Source of the DNA: TMED14 sp963925545
Lineage (GTDB): Bacteria; Bacteroidota; Bacteroidia; Flavobacteriales; Schleiferiaceae
Assembly (NCBI GenBank): GCA_963925545.1
Contig: CAWUSA010000017.1
Span: forward strand, 1-64,000
Reading direction: 5' to 3'
DNA length: 64,000 nucleotides
Position 1 is the first letter of the stretch; each line of letters opens with the position of its first letter. Made by a program: the position numbers and the translations under genes. The notes below the pieces were generated by a model that was given only the letters and a program-made list of their open reading frames with translations, was not told the DNA's origin and did no database searches. Positions 54,571 to 63,773 of the stretch are shown here, one piece after another.

Positions 54571-55820
54571 GGTTGAGCTGGTAACAATTTAGCACTAACC
54601 TCGCCAAATCCGATGCGAAGACCTGCTTTTTCTGCGTGCCCAGTCATGGTTACGGTGTCACCGTCTTCAATGAAGGATCGTTGACCGCCACCTTTCATTG
54701 CAATGGGTTCTGTGCCATTCCAACTCAGCTCAAGCATGCTGCCATATGAGCCTTTGTCTTTGCCTGATATGGTTCCGGATGCCATGGTGTCACCTGCCTG
54801 GATCAAGCAACCATTGATGCTGTGATGTGCCAATTGTTGCGCCATGCTCCAATACATGTATTTGAAATTGCTTGTGCTTACCTGTGTGGCTTGACCCTTT
54901 TCAGGTGTTATGCTCACATCCAGTTGGATGTCCAAATTGCATGCTGAGCGATCTTGCTGTAAGTAGGGAAGGGGCTGAACGTCATCCTGTGATGGCGCGG
55001 GGGTTCGGAAGGGCGCTAGGGCATCCAATGTCACAATCCATGGTGACATACTGGAGGCAAAGTTTTTTGCAAGGAAAGGTCCCAGTGGCACGTATTCCCA
55101 TTGCTGGATGTCACGTGCAGACCAGTCATTGAACAAGGTCAATCCAAAAATGTGAGATTCAGCTTGATCAACAGCAATGCTTGAGCCACCAGTAGGTCCA
55201 GACCCTGTGATGAAGGCAATTTCTAACTCAAAATCAACCTTAATGGATGGGCCAAAGGTTGGCTTGTCATCGGACGGTGCTTTGCGTTGGCCGTTAGGCC
55301 GGTGAATGGGCGTTCCTGAAGGCATAATGGTTGAACTTCTGCCATGGTAGCCAACGGGAATGTGTAGCCAATTGGGAAGCAAAGCATTGTTTGGATCCCT
55401 GAACATGGTGCCAACATTGGTGGCATGCTCAATGGATGAGTAAAAATCAGTGTAGTCAGGGATGTGAATGGGTAGGTTGACATCGACATCAGTCAAGGCA
55501 AGCACAATCTCATGCATGTGATTTGAACCTTCAAGTGCTGACCCAGCACTGAATAGCGCCTGCAAGCTTGATCTAACCGCACGCCAAGTTGGTTGTCCCA
55601 TGGCAATGAAGTCATTCAGTAGGGCCTGATTGAAAAGGCCATTTGGCAAGTCTAATGCGTCAAAATAGCCCAACTGCTGCAGTGCGGATAAGTCGATGAC
55701 TTGGTCGCCAATGCGGCTCGCGCAAACCTCCACGCCACCTGATCGTGTGACGGAGCCAAAGGGGATATTCCCCAAGGGAAAATCAGAATGGGAAGGGATA
55801 GGTAAAAAACTCTGCAGCAT
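54543..55820 (-). CDS. fahA: Fumarylacetoacetase
   Basis: 425 residues from ATG 55820, which gives the family start LQSFLPIPSHSDFPLGNIPFG; an ATG at 55889 adds a Cys-rich stretch unlike the family. Metal- and substrate-binding parts are TDFYSSIEHATNVGTMFRD, KPTFGPSIKVDFELEIAFITG and FGLTLFNDWSARDIQ. It splits fumarylacetoacetate to fumarate and acetoacetate, the last step of tyrosine breakdown. Other pathway genes are not in the window. It overlaps the Rel/Spo gene. Confidence 0.95.
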   Translation of the reverse strand: MLQSFLPIPSHSDFPLGNIPFGSVTRSGGVEVCASRIGDQVIDLSALQQLGYFDALDLPNGLFNQALLNDFIAMGQPTWRAVRSSLQALFSAGSALEGSNHMHEIVLALTDVDVNLPIHIPDYTDFYSSIEHATNVGTMFRDPNNALLPNWLHIPVGYHGRSSTIMPSGTPIHRPNGQRKAPSDDKPTFGPSIKVDFELEIAFITGSGPTGGSSIAVDQAESHIFGLTLFNDWSARDIQQWEYVPLGPFLAKNFASSMSPWIVTLDALAPFRTPAPSQDDVQPLPYLQQDRSACNLDIQLDVSITPEKGQATQVSTSNFKYMYWSMAQQLAHHSINGCLIQAGDTMASGTISGKDKGSYGSMLELSWNGTEPIAMKGGGQRSFIEDGDTVTMTGHAEKAGLRIGFGEVSAKLLPAQPWNDLTTKK

Positions 55821-55913
55821 CGGACAGGTGTTTGATGGTTGTACTTGTAAACTGCAAGTTACCCCAACATGCGTTGTTGCCGATAGCATCCCGCACTATT
55901 CACGGGCATAAAT

Positions 55914-56669
55914 TTAGACTTTTAACCCCGCATTGTAGGTGATTCGATTACGAATGAATGCAGGTAACAGGTATTGTATGTAGTTGAATATAAGGCGATT
56001 GATAAATCCTGTCACGCGATTGGTTTGCGGATGGAACATGACGTGATAAACATCCTTCGCAACATCCATAGGTTGAAGGACACCGCGAATGCTAACTGAC
56101 CGGTCTGCTAGGCCCATGTTTTCTCGAAAATTGGTCCTTACCGGAGGTGGTGCCATGCTTGAAAGCTTGATGATTGATTTAGATAAATGCAACTCAGCGC
56201 GAAGGCTGGTGACAAATCCGGAAATAAAATGCTTTGTTCCGGCATAAGTGCTCATGCTTGGCGTTGCAGAAAATCCAGCAGTTGAGCCAAAAACAATGAC
56301 ATGCAGGGGCAGCTTTTCGTCATGGGACAGGACGGCGCCTTTAACGATTTCATAAGTGCCCTTCACGTTGAGGTCAATCATAAGGAGCTCCTGTTCAATG
56401 GAAAGCTCGTTAAAACGACCCAAGGCCCCCATGCCAGCACAGTGTATGATGAAATCGGGCTTCTCTTGCTTGAGTGTTTCCATCCATAAATTCATGAATT
56501 CTGGACTTGTAATATTCATTAATATATGTCGATAATTCTTCTTTAATGATAATTGTGAATCACTCAATTTATAATCTAAACCTAATACCAAATAGTCTTT
56601 GTCTATCAAGAGCTGACAGCATGCCTTGCCTATACCCTGGGAGCTTCCAGTTACTATAACTTTTTTCAT
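55914..56669 (-). CDS. SDR family oxidoreductase
   Basis: 251 residues. Cofactor motif VTGSSQGIGKACC at the start, HCAGMG, and the catalytic STYAGTKHF with Tyr and Lys in YxxxK spacing. The C-terminal segment FINRLIFNYIQYLLPAF is hydrophobic, as in membrane-associated SDRs acting on lipids or retinoid-like substrates. The gene is more AT-rich than fahA. The substrate is unknown. It is separated from fahA by 93 bases and divergent from glyA. Confidence 0.85.
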   Translation of the reverse strand: MKKVIVTGSSQGIGKACCQLLIDKDYLVLGLDYKLSDSQLSLKKNYRHILMNITSPEFMNLWMETLKQEKPDFIIHCAGMGALGRFNELSIEQELLMIDLNVKGTYEIVKGAVLSHDEKLPLHVIVFGSTAGFSATPSMSTYAGTKHFISGFVTSLRAELHLSKSIIKLSSMAPPPVRTNFRENMGLADRSVSIRGVLQPMDVAKDVYHVMFHPQTNRVTGFINRLIFNYIQYLLPAFIRNRITYNAGLKV

Positions 56670-56912
56670 TATAACAGCTTAGATTAAATTAATTGCAATA
56701 ATTAACGAGTTATTACATCATGTGAAGATACGAATAAATATGCAATATAATATCAGTAATTAATTAACTATTTTTTTAACTAGTCAATTACAGCCTGCTG
56801 ATTCAAAGGTTAAAAAGTTGATAAACTATTACCATAGATGAGGTTTTGTTTTTGACTGAACGTATTTTCGTTCCGATGAAGCGGCTGTTGCTTCACGCCA
56901 TCACTTATTTGA
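56670..56912. promoter_or_regulatory. AT-rich divergent promoter region between SDR and glyA
   Basis: 243 bases, very AT-rich in the first half. A short hairpin GAACG-TATTTT-CGTTC at 56858-56873 lies about 40 bases before the glyA start and may sit in the leader. No known riboswitch was recognised. A promoter role follows from the divergent arrangement only. Confidence 0.35.
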
Positions 56913-58208
56913 ATGCAGACCATGTCTAGAGATAACACCCTATTTTCTTTAATTGAAGATGAACGACAACGCCAGGTTCAAGGTTTGGAGCTGATTGCTT
57001 CAGAAAACTTCACCAGCCCTGATGTGATGGAAGCTGTTGGCTCAGTGCTGACTAACAAGTATGCTGAAGGCTATCCCGGCAGACGCTACTATGGTGGCTG
57101 TGAAATTGTTGACAAGGTGGAGGACCTGGCTCGCGCAAGAGCAGCTGAATTGTTCAATGCAGCTTATGTTAACGTACAGCCTCACAGTGGGTCTCAAGCC
57201 AATGCAGCCGTCTACTTGGCCTGCTTGAAGCCGGGAGACAAGATCATGGGCTTTGATTTGTCTCATGGCGGTCACCTGACTCATGGTTCCCCTGTTAGCT
57301 TTTCTGGCAAGACCTACCAAACCTGTTTTTATGGACTTGAGGAGTCAACTGGCCAGTTTGATTACGATGTCATCATGGACATTGCTCAACGGGAAAAGCC
57401 TGACTTGATCATCTGTGGTGCTTCTGCGTACTCTCGTGACATGGATTACAAGGCGTTTCGTGCCATTGCAGATGCTGTTGGCGCCTTGTTGTTGGCTGAC
57501 ATTAGTCACCCTGCAGGGTTGATTGCCAGGGGCTTGATGAACGACCCCATGCCGCATTGTCATATCGTGACAACAACGACTCACAAAACGTTAAGAGGCC
57601 CTCGTGGAGGGATGATCATGATGGGGGAAGACTTTGAGAATCCTTTTGGCTTGAAGAGTCCCAAAGGGGAGACTCGAATGATGTCTCACTTGTTGAATAT
57701 GGCTGTCTTTCCTGGCATTCAGGGCGGACCATTGGAGCATGTAATTGCTGGCAAGGCAATTGCTTTTGGTGAGGCCTTGAGTGATGATTATTTCCATTAC
57801 ATGCTTCAGGTGCAAAAGAATGCAAAGGTCATGTCTGATGAACTGATCAAGCGTGGTTACCATATAGTGTCAGGCGGCACAGACAATCACATGGTGCTTG
57901 TGGATCTGCGGAACAAGGGGATCACGGGCAAGGCTGCAGAAAAAGCCTTAGTTATTGCGGACATCACAGTCAACAAAAACATGGTGCCTTTTGACGATAA
58001 ATCGCCCTTTGTAACCAGCGGTATTCGTTTAGGAAGCCCGGCACTGACAACCCGTGGATTGAAAGAAGAGGACATGGTAAAGGTGGTTGATCTCATTGAC
58101 CGTGCATTGATGCAGATAGAGGATGAATCAGCCCTTCAGAGCATTGGCAAGGAAGTGCAGGCCATGATGTCTCATCGACCGCTGTTCATGAGCAAGCCCT
58201 CATCTTGA
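56913..58208 (+). CDS. glyA: Serine hydroxymethyltransferase
   Basis: 431 residues from ATG 56913 (ATG 56922 possible). ELIASENFTSPDVMEAVGS at the N-terminus, YPGRRYYGGCE, and the PLP-binding Lys in TTTTHKTLRGPRGG near residue 230. It converts serine and THF to glycine and methylene-THF, feeding folD. It appears to be a single gene with its own promoter region. Confidence 0.97.
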   Translation: MQTMSRDNTLFSLIEDERQRQVQGLELIASENFTSPDVMEAVGSVLTNKYAEGYPGRRYYGGCEIVDKVEDLARARAAELFNAAYVNVQPHSGSQANAAVYLACLKPGDKIMGFDLSHGGHLTHGSPVSFSGKTYQTCFYGLEESTGQFDYDVIMDIAQREKPDLIICGASAYSRDMDYKAFRAIADAVGALLLADISHPAGLIARGLMNDPMPHCHIVTTTTHKTLRGPRGGMIMMGEDFENPFGLKSPKGETRMMSHLLNMAVFPGIQGGPLEHVIAGKAIAFGEALSDDYFHYMLQVQKNAKVMSDELIKRGYHIVSGGTDNHMVLVDLRNKGITGKAAEKALVIADITVNKNMVPFDDKSPFVTSGIRLGSPALTTRGLKEEDMVKVVDLIDRALMQIEDESALQSIGKEVQAMMSHRPLFMSKPSS

Positions 58209-58465
58209 CTCCATTGACGTCAGATGCTTGAATCGCTTGTACAATACAGCAAAAGCAAGACCGTGGAGGTTGGCGTAGCGCTCATCGGTAGACGTCGATA
58301 TATCGTTCACCCAATGAATTTGTGGACCAGTCAAAATGGCCATATCCCTGAGCCCAGCCTCTCGCTTCATGGACAGGTGGTCAACGCCTTTCAAGGTGGC
58401 TACGTCGGCAGATTTCATGGTTGCAAGATAGCTTTTGCTGGCAATAGATTGAATCATCAATTGGT

Positions 58466-58885
58466 ATGAAGAATTGGCTTTTTCTATGCACAGGCAATAG
58501 CTGCAGAAGCCAAATGGCCGAGGCGTGGCTTAGGTCTTTGTCTGGATCTCAAGTTGTCGTAGAGAGCGCTGGCATAGAGGCTCACGGCCTGAACCCCTAT
58601 GCTGTCAAGGTGATGGAGGAGGTGGGGATTGACATGTCGGGTCATCGGTCCACAGTGATTGACCAGGTAGACTTGTCGTCACTGGATGTGTTGGTGACGG
58701 TTTGTGATCATGCAAAAGCATCCTGCCCTATGGTTGTGACAGAGGCTCTTCGTTTACACCACAGCTTCACTGATCCTGCGTCTGCAAGTGGTTCAGAGGT
58801 GAGTGTGCTTATTGAGTTTAGGGCTGTGCGTGATGACATCAAGGCCTATTGTCAGACCTTGGTTGACACCTACCAACTCTCATGA
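58466..58885 (+). CDS. arsC: Arsenate reductase, LMW-phosphatase type (ArsC-like)
   Basis: 139 residues. WLFLCTGNSCRSQMAEAW has the CX5R loop, and the further Cys in TVCDHAKASCP fits the Cys relay of thioredoxin-linked ArsC. DPASASGSE is in the place of the acid loop. It reduces arsenate to arsenite in the cytoplasm. The stop overlaps the aquaglyceroporin start by 4 bases, which supports an arsenic role. No ArsR or ArsB is adjacent. Confidence 0.9.
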   Translation: MKNWLFLCTGNSCRSQMAEAWLRSLSGSQVVVESAGIEAHGLNPYAVKVMEEVGIDMSGHRSTVIDQVDLSSLDVLVTVCDHAKASCPMVVTEALRLHHSFTDPASASGSEVSVLIEFRAVRDDIKAYCQTLVDTYQLS

Positions 58886-59610
58886 GATCATCCTATTTGA
58901 TTGAAGCTTTAGGCACCTTTGTCTTGGTCTTGATTGGCTGTGGCACGGTGACCATGGCAGTGTTGTTTGATTCCTACACAAGCTTGTTTCAAGTAGCTGC
59001 CATGTGGGGAATGGGTGTGACATTGGCCATTGAAATCAGCAAGACCCGATCTGATGCACACCTGAACCCAGCGGTCAGTCTTGCCATGGTGATATTGAAC
59101 AAGTACCCGATCAAGCAATTGCTGCCTTTAATGCTCAGTCAGTTGATGGGGGCTGTGCTCGCTGGCATTTGCTTGTTTCTGATGATGCGTGGCCATGCAT
59201 CTTACCAAGAGCCATCGCTGATGTTTGGAGAGTTTTTCCCAAACCCAAGCTACGCTGACCATGTTCAGATCGACTGGATTGGAGCCCTGCTAGCTGAAGC
59301 CATGGGGACCTTTGCCTTGGTGATGGCTATTCTGTGGATCACCAGAGGCGGAGGGAAGCTGTCTTTGTCGCAATCCATGTTAATTGGTCTAGCTGTCAGT
59401 TCAATCATCATGGTGTTGGCACCCTACACGCAGGCAGGCATCAATCCAGCAAGGGACCTTGGCCCGAGGCTCGTTGCATACATAGCTGGCTGGCACGAGA
59501 TGGCCCTGGCTGGATCGTCCTGGTGGCAATCTATTGCCGTTTATGTCGCTGGGCCCCTTCTTGGTGCCGCAGTAGCTGCTAAGCTTGCTCAGCGTTTGAG
59601 GTTCGCCTGA
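58882..59610 (+). CDS. MIP family aquaglyceroporin, probably arsenite channel
   Basis: 242 residues, six membrane helices predicted. Both NPA boxes are present: DAHLNPAVSLA near residue 58 and AGINPARDLGPR near 190, where the second is NPA followed by RD. Coupling to arsC by overlap resembles the aqpS-arsC arrangement in which a channel lets arsenite leave down its gradient. Transport of glycerol or water is the alternative. Confidence 0.9.
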   Translation: MRSSYLIEALGTFVLVLIGCGTVTMAVLFDSYTSLFQVAAMWGMGVTLAIEISKTRSDAHLNPAVSLAMVILNKYPIKQLLPLMLSQLMGAVLAGICLFLMMRGHASYQEPSLMFGEFFPNPSYADHVQIDWIGALLAEAMGTFALVMAILWITRGGGKLSLSQSMLIGLAVSSIIMVLAPYTQAGINPARDLGPRLVAYIAGWHEMALAGSSWWQSIAVYVAGPLLGAAVAAKLAQRLRFA

Positions 59611-59631
59611 TTTGAAAGCTATCTTTGTCTC

Positions 59632-60534
59632 ATGAGTCAGTGGTCACCAAGCATACGATTGAATAAGTGCATCAGCGACAGCGGTTTCTGTAGCCGAAGA
59701 AAGGCAGATGAGTACATCCAAAAAGGCATGGTAAAAATCAATGGCCGCAAGGCAAAGATTGGCGACATGGTGAAAGCTGGACAAACGGTACTCGTTAGCG
59801 GTTTTGAAATCATTGCTCAGGGACCCGTGCTGCCCGTTTTCATCATGCTGAATAAACCGGCAGGCATCACAAGCACAACGGAGACATCTGTGAAGGGAAA
59901 CATGGTAGACTATGTGAACCATCCTCAACGGATTTTCCCTATTGGTCGCCTTGATAAGGATTCACAAGGCTTGATTTTCCTAACCAATGATGGTGATGCC
60001 GTGAATAAAATACTTCGTTCAGGTAACAAGCATGAGAAGGAGTATATAGTGACTGTTGATAAAGCTTTAACCGATGAGGCCATCAAGACTATGTCTCAAG
60101 GTGTGCCAATGCTTGGCACACATACCAAAAAGTGCCTCATCGTCAAGGAAGGCCCCATGGTCTTCCGCATCACCTTAATTCAGGGGCTGAACCGGCAAAT
60201 CCGACGCATGTGTGAGTTTGTTGGCTACCAGGTGAGGACCTTGGAGCGGGTTCGCATCATGCATGTCGCCCTAGGCAACTTGCCTGTTGGTGACTGGCGT
60301 GAACTCAGTGAGAAGGAAATGTCTGGCATAACTAAGGCAATGGAGGATTCGTCATCAGAGGTTATGGCCAAACAAGGGACGAAAAAAACACCCAAAACAC
60401 CATCCAGATCAACAACGAAGCAAAGCAATGCTTCGCCATCAAGGTCTCGGCCTAAAACTCATGTTAGACCCGCTGACGCAAAGCGTCGTGGGAAGCCTGT
60501 TGCAAAGGGGAGGGGGCGGTCCAAAAGAAGGTAG
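59632..60534 (+). CDS. rluF: 23S rRNA pseudouridine synthase, RluF-like
   Basis: 300 residues. An S4 RNA-binding domain lies at about 7-60 (RLNKCISDSGFCSRRKADEYI). The synthase domain has the catalytic Asp in IGRLDKDSQGLIFLTNDG, as well as GLNRQIRRMCEFVGY. The last 65 residues are a basic low-complexity tail rich in Lys, Arg, Ser and Thr. RluF modifies U2604 of 23S rRNA and can act on tRNA-Tyr. It starts 21 bases after the aquaglyceroporin. Confidence 0.9.
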   Translation: MSQWSPSIRLNKCISDSGFCSRRKADEYIQKGMVKINGRKAKIGDMVKAGQTVLVSGFEIIAQGPVLPVFIMLNKPAGITSTTETSVKGNMVDYVNHPQRIFPIGRLDKDSQGLIFLTNDGDAVNKILRSGNKHEKEYIVTVDKALTDEAIKTMSQGVPMLGTHTKKCLIVKEGPMVFRITLIQGLNRQIRRMCEFVGYQVRTLERVRIMHVALGNLPVGDWRELSEKEMSGITKAMEDSSSEVMAKQGTKKTPKTPSRSTTKQSNASPSRSRPKTHVRPADAKRRGKPVAKGRGRSKRR

Positions 60535-60636
60535 CGGAACAGGTATTATAAAAACGGAAAAACGAATAAAATTTACCTATCTTCATACTGATACATTAGA
60601 GCTAGAAAACATTAATAACATTTAAAAATCACTGTT

Positions 60637-60732
60637 GTGGGAAAAGGTAAAGACGCAAAGAAGAGCGTTAAAAAAGTTGCAGCTAAAACGCCAAAGGAGA
60701 AAAAAGCAGCAAAGCGATTGAAGAACGCTTAA
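60637..60732 (+). CDS. Very small lysine-rich protein, 31 residues
   Basis: GTG 60637 opens a 31-codon frame ending TAA at 60730. The product begins GKGKDAKKSVKKVAAK and ends KEKKAAKRLKNA, with about 13 Lys. A similar small Lys/Ala-rich product is familiar from other Bacteroidota, but I cannot name a family; it is not ribosomal THX. It sits about 100 bases after rluF, which itself has a Lys-rich tail. Nucleic acid binding is likely from charge alone. Confidence 0.5.
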   Translation: MGKGKDAKKSVKKVAAKTPKEKKAAKRLKNA

Positions 60733-60752
60733 CGTTTCAACATAACGTTGAA

Positions 60753-61118
60753 CTAATAGGTATTTACTGAAAGCATAACTAGGGTGCAGGCATCTACGAC
60801 TTCGACACCTTCATCTGCTAATTGCTTCATGAATTCAGGGTTAATCGTTCCAGGATTGAAAATAACCCGGCTTGGTTTTAAATCTAGTATGTAATTGTAA
60901 TACTGTGGTTGATTTTTTGGCCCTAAATATAACGTAACAGTTTCAATTCCAGAGGTTTTATCTTCTGTGGAAAGTATTTCAATACCCCCTACTTTACCCT
61001 TCTTTATTCCAACAGGAACCACCTCGTGCCCGTGCTTTAGCAATTTCAAAACTGCCATATTTGAATACCTTGACGGATTTGTAGATGCCCCTAGTACTAG
61101 CGTTTTTTTTGCGTCCAT
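60753..61118 (-). CDS. CoA-binding domain protein (YccU-like)
   Basis: 121 residues from ATG 61118 (MDAKKTLVLGASTNPSRYSN). A Rossmann-type CoA-binding fold with LGASTNPSRYSNMAV, VPVGIKKG and VIFNPGTINPE. It is the single-domain version also found in succinyl-CoA synthetase alpha; biological role unknown. It follows the VF530 gene by 52 bases on the same strand. Confidence 0.9.
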   Translation of the reverse strand: MDAKKTLVLGASTNPSRYSNMAVLKLLKHGHEVVPVGIKKGKVGGIEILSTEDKTSGIETVTLYLGPKNQPQYYNYILDLKPSRVIFNPGTINPEFMKQLADEGVEVVDACTLVMLSVNTY

Positions 61119-61170
61119 TTGATGAATTTCCTTGATTGAATATACGTGCTTAAGTAAACAAAAAAAAGTT

Positions 61171-61422
61171 CTAATCAGAATTATCCTTTTCCAGATGTGC
61201 AATTCCGCTTGGAAAAGTGCGTAAGAAAAGTTGTTCTACTTTATCTCTGGCCCATGGGGTTCTTCGCAGAAACTTAAGGCTTGATTTCACAGAAGGTTCA
61301 AAAATAAAGCAACGCACTGGAATACGAGCCCCAAGTTCGTCCCATCCGAAGTGTGCTTCCAGCTCCTGTACTATTTGCAGGAGCTTAACCCCGTGTAAAG
61401 GATTGTTTGGTTGTGCGGTCAT
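61171..61422 (-). CDS. VF530/DUF2132 family small DNA-binding-like protein
   Basis: 83 residues. NNPLHGVKLLQIVQELEAHF, then GARIPVRCF and PSVKSSLKFLRRTPWAR are the near-invariant core of the VF530 (DUF2132) family, a small helical fold of unknown function. The start overlaps the rlmF stop by 4 bases, so it is coupled to that gene. Confidence 0.92.
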   Translation of the reverse strand: MTAQPNNPLHGVKLLQIVQELEAHFGWDELGARIPVRCFIFEPSVKSSLKFLRRTPWARDKVEQLFLRTFPSGIAHLEKDNSD

Positions 61423-62282
61423 TTTACAGGGGTTTTAAATGTCCATGCGATGAACCGAGATCGCTTATTCCCCTGCGCCATTTCCACGACGCGGATTTCT
61501 GTGGGATCTGATTTCTTAATGCAGCGCTTTAAAGTTTTTAGATGTTCAGTATTAGAAACCAGACAGGTGAACCACCCGACCTGCATTTTAAAACGGGCAC
61601 TCTCTAATGCCATTGTTTTAATAAAAGCTACTTCACCTCCTTTACACCATAGTTCATGTGCATTGCCACCAAAATTATTGGCAAGTGTTTTACTGTTGTG
61701 TAGATTCATGTTTTTACGAATAGTCTGTTTCTCTGCGTCTAATTGTGTTTTGTAGAAGGGTGGGTTGCAGATGACTAAATCAAAGTAGTCGTCTTTCTCT
61801 ATAATACGCTCTAAGACTTTACTTTTTAACGATTGACATCTAAGGGTTGTGGTCTTTAATGTTGGATTAAGTAGCAAAAGCCTTTCTGCGAAATCAAGCG
61901 ACTCTTCATCCACGTCACTTGCTGTACAGTTCCAGCCAAACGCAGCAGTTGCTAGTAGAGGGTATATCAAGGATGCCCCTGTCCCTATATCCAGCATTGT
62001 TATGTTACGAGTTATATGGTCCCCTAAAAGCTCTTTCGCGTGAATCAGGTAATCTAGCCTTCCAGGAACAGCAGGGCATAGGTGACCGGCCTTGAGTTCC
62101 CAATTAATGCCAAATGTTCTCTTAAGTAAGGCCGTGTTTAGAGCAATTACAGCCTCTGGGCTGCTGAAATCTATAGTTTTTCGCTCAGATTTTCCAGGCA
62201 TAACGTAAGCTGAAAGCCTAGGATAGGATTCTGTAAGCCTATTGAAATTGTAATTCTTATTGAAGGGATTGTCTGGATGCAA
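61419..62282 (-). CDS. rlmF: 23S rRNA (adenine-1618-N6)-methyltransferase RlmF
   Basis: 287 residues starting at TTG 62282; the next residues HPDNPFNKNYNF match the family start MHPRN, which supports the TTG. RLDYLIHAKELL, LDIGTGASLIYPLL (SAM motif) and VICNPPFY (catalytic NPPF) are diagnostic. It methylates A1618 of 23S rRNA. It heads a unit with the VF530 and CoA-binding protein genes. Codon use here is AT-rich. Confidence 0.95.
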   Translation of the reverse strand: MHPDNPFNKNYNFNRLTESYPRLSAYVMPGKSERKTIDFSSPEAVIALNTALLKRTFGINWELKAGHLCPAVPGRLDYLIHAKELLGDHITRNITMLDIGTGASLIYPLLATAAFGWNCTASDVDEESLDFAERLLLLNPTLKTTTLRCQSLKSKVLERIIEKDDYFDLVICNPPFYKTQLDAEKQTIRKNMNLHNSKTLANNFGGNAHELWCKGGEVAFIKTMALESARFKMQVGWFTCLVSNTEHLKTLKRCIKKSDPTEIRVVEMAQGNKRSRFIAWTFKTPVK

Positions 62283-62411
62283 CTTGTTTTCTTTTTCGAG
62301 TTCGAAGATAAGCTCTGCAGCTATATAGTGTCAGGCCTCAGTGGTATTAATGACAGAGGGTGCCACTTAATGGAATAGACCAGAGCTTGCCTAAGTGTCA
62401 TATTTTACTCA

Positions 62412-62975
62412 TTACTTTGCTGTAGGGCTCTTTCTTTTTCGCACGAAATAATTTTGCACAACCTCCTCCAAATATATATTGGTGTCGACACATTCGAATT
62501 TCAGTTTTTTAGACAAATCAGCAAATAGCCGAACACCTCCTCCCAATAAATGAGGAATAATTGTAATGGTTATTTCATCAATTAAATCCTCTTTTAAGAA
62601 GCTCTGGATTGTTCTTCCTCCATCAATGTATAATCGGTGGAATCCTTTTTTATGAATGCTTTCTAGAATGTCCTTCAAAGGACCGTTTAGGAGAAATGCT
62701 TTGTCTTGGTATCCTTCAGGAATACTTTCCATGCTTTTGCTTAGAACAAAAACAGGCTTTTGGTAAGGCCAGTCTATATCAAATCCGCAGACCGTTTCAA
62801 ATGTTATCCGCCCCATCACCAGTGCATCAATTTGAGAGTCAAACAGATCATAGCCCATGTCAATGTTGCCAGGGTTTGGGATTGAGTGTAACCAATCTAT
62901 TTTCCCCTGCTTGTCTGCGATGTACCCATCTAAACTTGTTGCGACAAATACTTTGTTTTTCTTTTCTAATGTCAT
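62412..62975 (-). CDS. Dihydrofolate reductase-fold protein (RibD C-terminal family)
   Basis: 187 residues from ATG 62975. KVFVATSLDGYIADKQGKIDWL at the start, VMGRITFETV and LYIDGGRTIQSFL are typical of single-domain YyaP/YwjB-like DHFR-fold proteins. It is likely an NADPH-dependent reductase with unknown substrate. It is flanked by short gaps and is AT-rich. Confidence 0.9.
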   Translation of the reverse strand: MTLEKKNKVFVATSLDGYIADKQGKIDWLHSIPNPGNIDMGYDLFDSQIDALVMGRITFETVCGFDIDWPYQKPVFVLSKSMESIPEGYQDKAFLLNGPLKDILESIHKKGFHRLYIDGGRTIQSFLKEDLIDEITITIIPHLLGGGVRLFADLSKKLKFECVDTNIYLEEVVQNYFVRKRKSPTAK

Positions 62976-63041
62976 CGTTTCATTAATTAATGCCAACAGC
63001 TATGCATGGGGTCTAAATGAATAAAATCTAGTTGTCGTGAT

Positions 63042-63773
63042 TTAATTCAGCAACATCAGTACTGCCATTGCAATCATGACAGTATTCTCTATAAGTGTTG
63101 CTTCTGTCATTGGGAGCTTTAAAGCTGTTCCTAAACAAGCGCAACGAATTGATTTTTTATCTAATAGTGTCTTAGTGACACCAATGGTTGTAATCCCTAA
63201 AACAACAAGTGTGCTTATTAAAGCGACGTCTACTTCAAATCGCATCAAGAACATTAACCCTAAAGCTGTTTCTATGAAAGGGTAAGCCCATCCATAAATA
63301 GGCAGGCGTTTTGCCAATGGGTCGTACATCCTGAAAGAATCTGGGAACCCTTTCAAATCGAGCATCTTAAAGAAGCCAAACACAATATAAAATAGCCCCA
63401 TGAAGTCAAGCATGAATTCGCTCCAAGACCAGTCTTTGTAATGGAGCAATGCACTTGCTGCAGTAAGGTAAAAGATGATCAGCAATAGGGGTTTTAATTG
63501 CTCTAGTTTCGTTTTATCTTCAGCCATAGGCGTTGTTAATGTGTCAGCAGAGGTAAACACATTTTCCTTATTCTTTTCTGTCAATTGGTATTTTCCTGGC
63601 AAGGCTTTTTGAAGCACACCAATTGCAATAGGTTTATCCATCGTGATTTCAACTTCACCTTTTTCAAGATTGGCAGAAACATTGGTGATGTGCTCCAAGT
63701 CGTTTAAGTATTTCTCTACCGAAGCCTTGCAGTTGTTGCAAGTCATCCCCTCAAGCTTGTGCGTATGTTTCAT
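63042..63773 (-). CDS. Heavy-metal-associated domain fused to MauE/DoxX-like membrane domain
   Basis: 243 residues. Residues 1-67 form an HMA domain with GMTCNNC at 9-15, the copper-binding CxxC. A linker to residue 90 is followed by four or so membrane helices (KPLLLIIFYLTAASALL, FMLDFMGLFYIVFGFF, AYPFIETALGLMFLM, ALISTLVVLGITTIG), then CACLGTALKLPMTEATLIEN, the conserved MauE-type Cys motif. It probably links metal binding to thiol redox chemistry at the membrane. It is transcribed divergently from the partial gene at the right edge. Confidence 0.88.
   Translation of the reverse strand: MKHTHKLEGMTCNNCKASVEKYLNDLEHITNVSANLEKGEVEITMDKPIAIGVLQKALPGKYQLTEKNKENVFTSADTLTTPMAEDKTKLEQLKPLLLIIFYLTAASALLHYKDWSWSEFMLDFMGLFYIVFGFFKMLDLKGFPDSFRMYDPLAKRLPIYGWAYPFIETALGLMFLMRFEVDVALISTLVVLGITTIGVTKTLLDKKSIRCACLGTALKLPMTEATLIENTVMIAMAVLMLLN

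Noticed and set aside
58200..58469. Open frames of about 80 codons on both strands between glyA and arsC
   Set aside because: The minus-strand frame overlaps glyA and neither product resembles anything known; the gap is 257 bases. I could not decide whether either is real.
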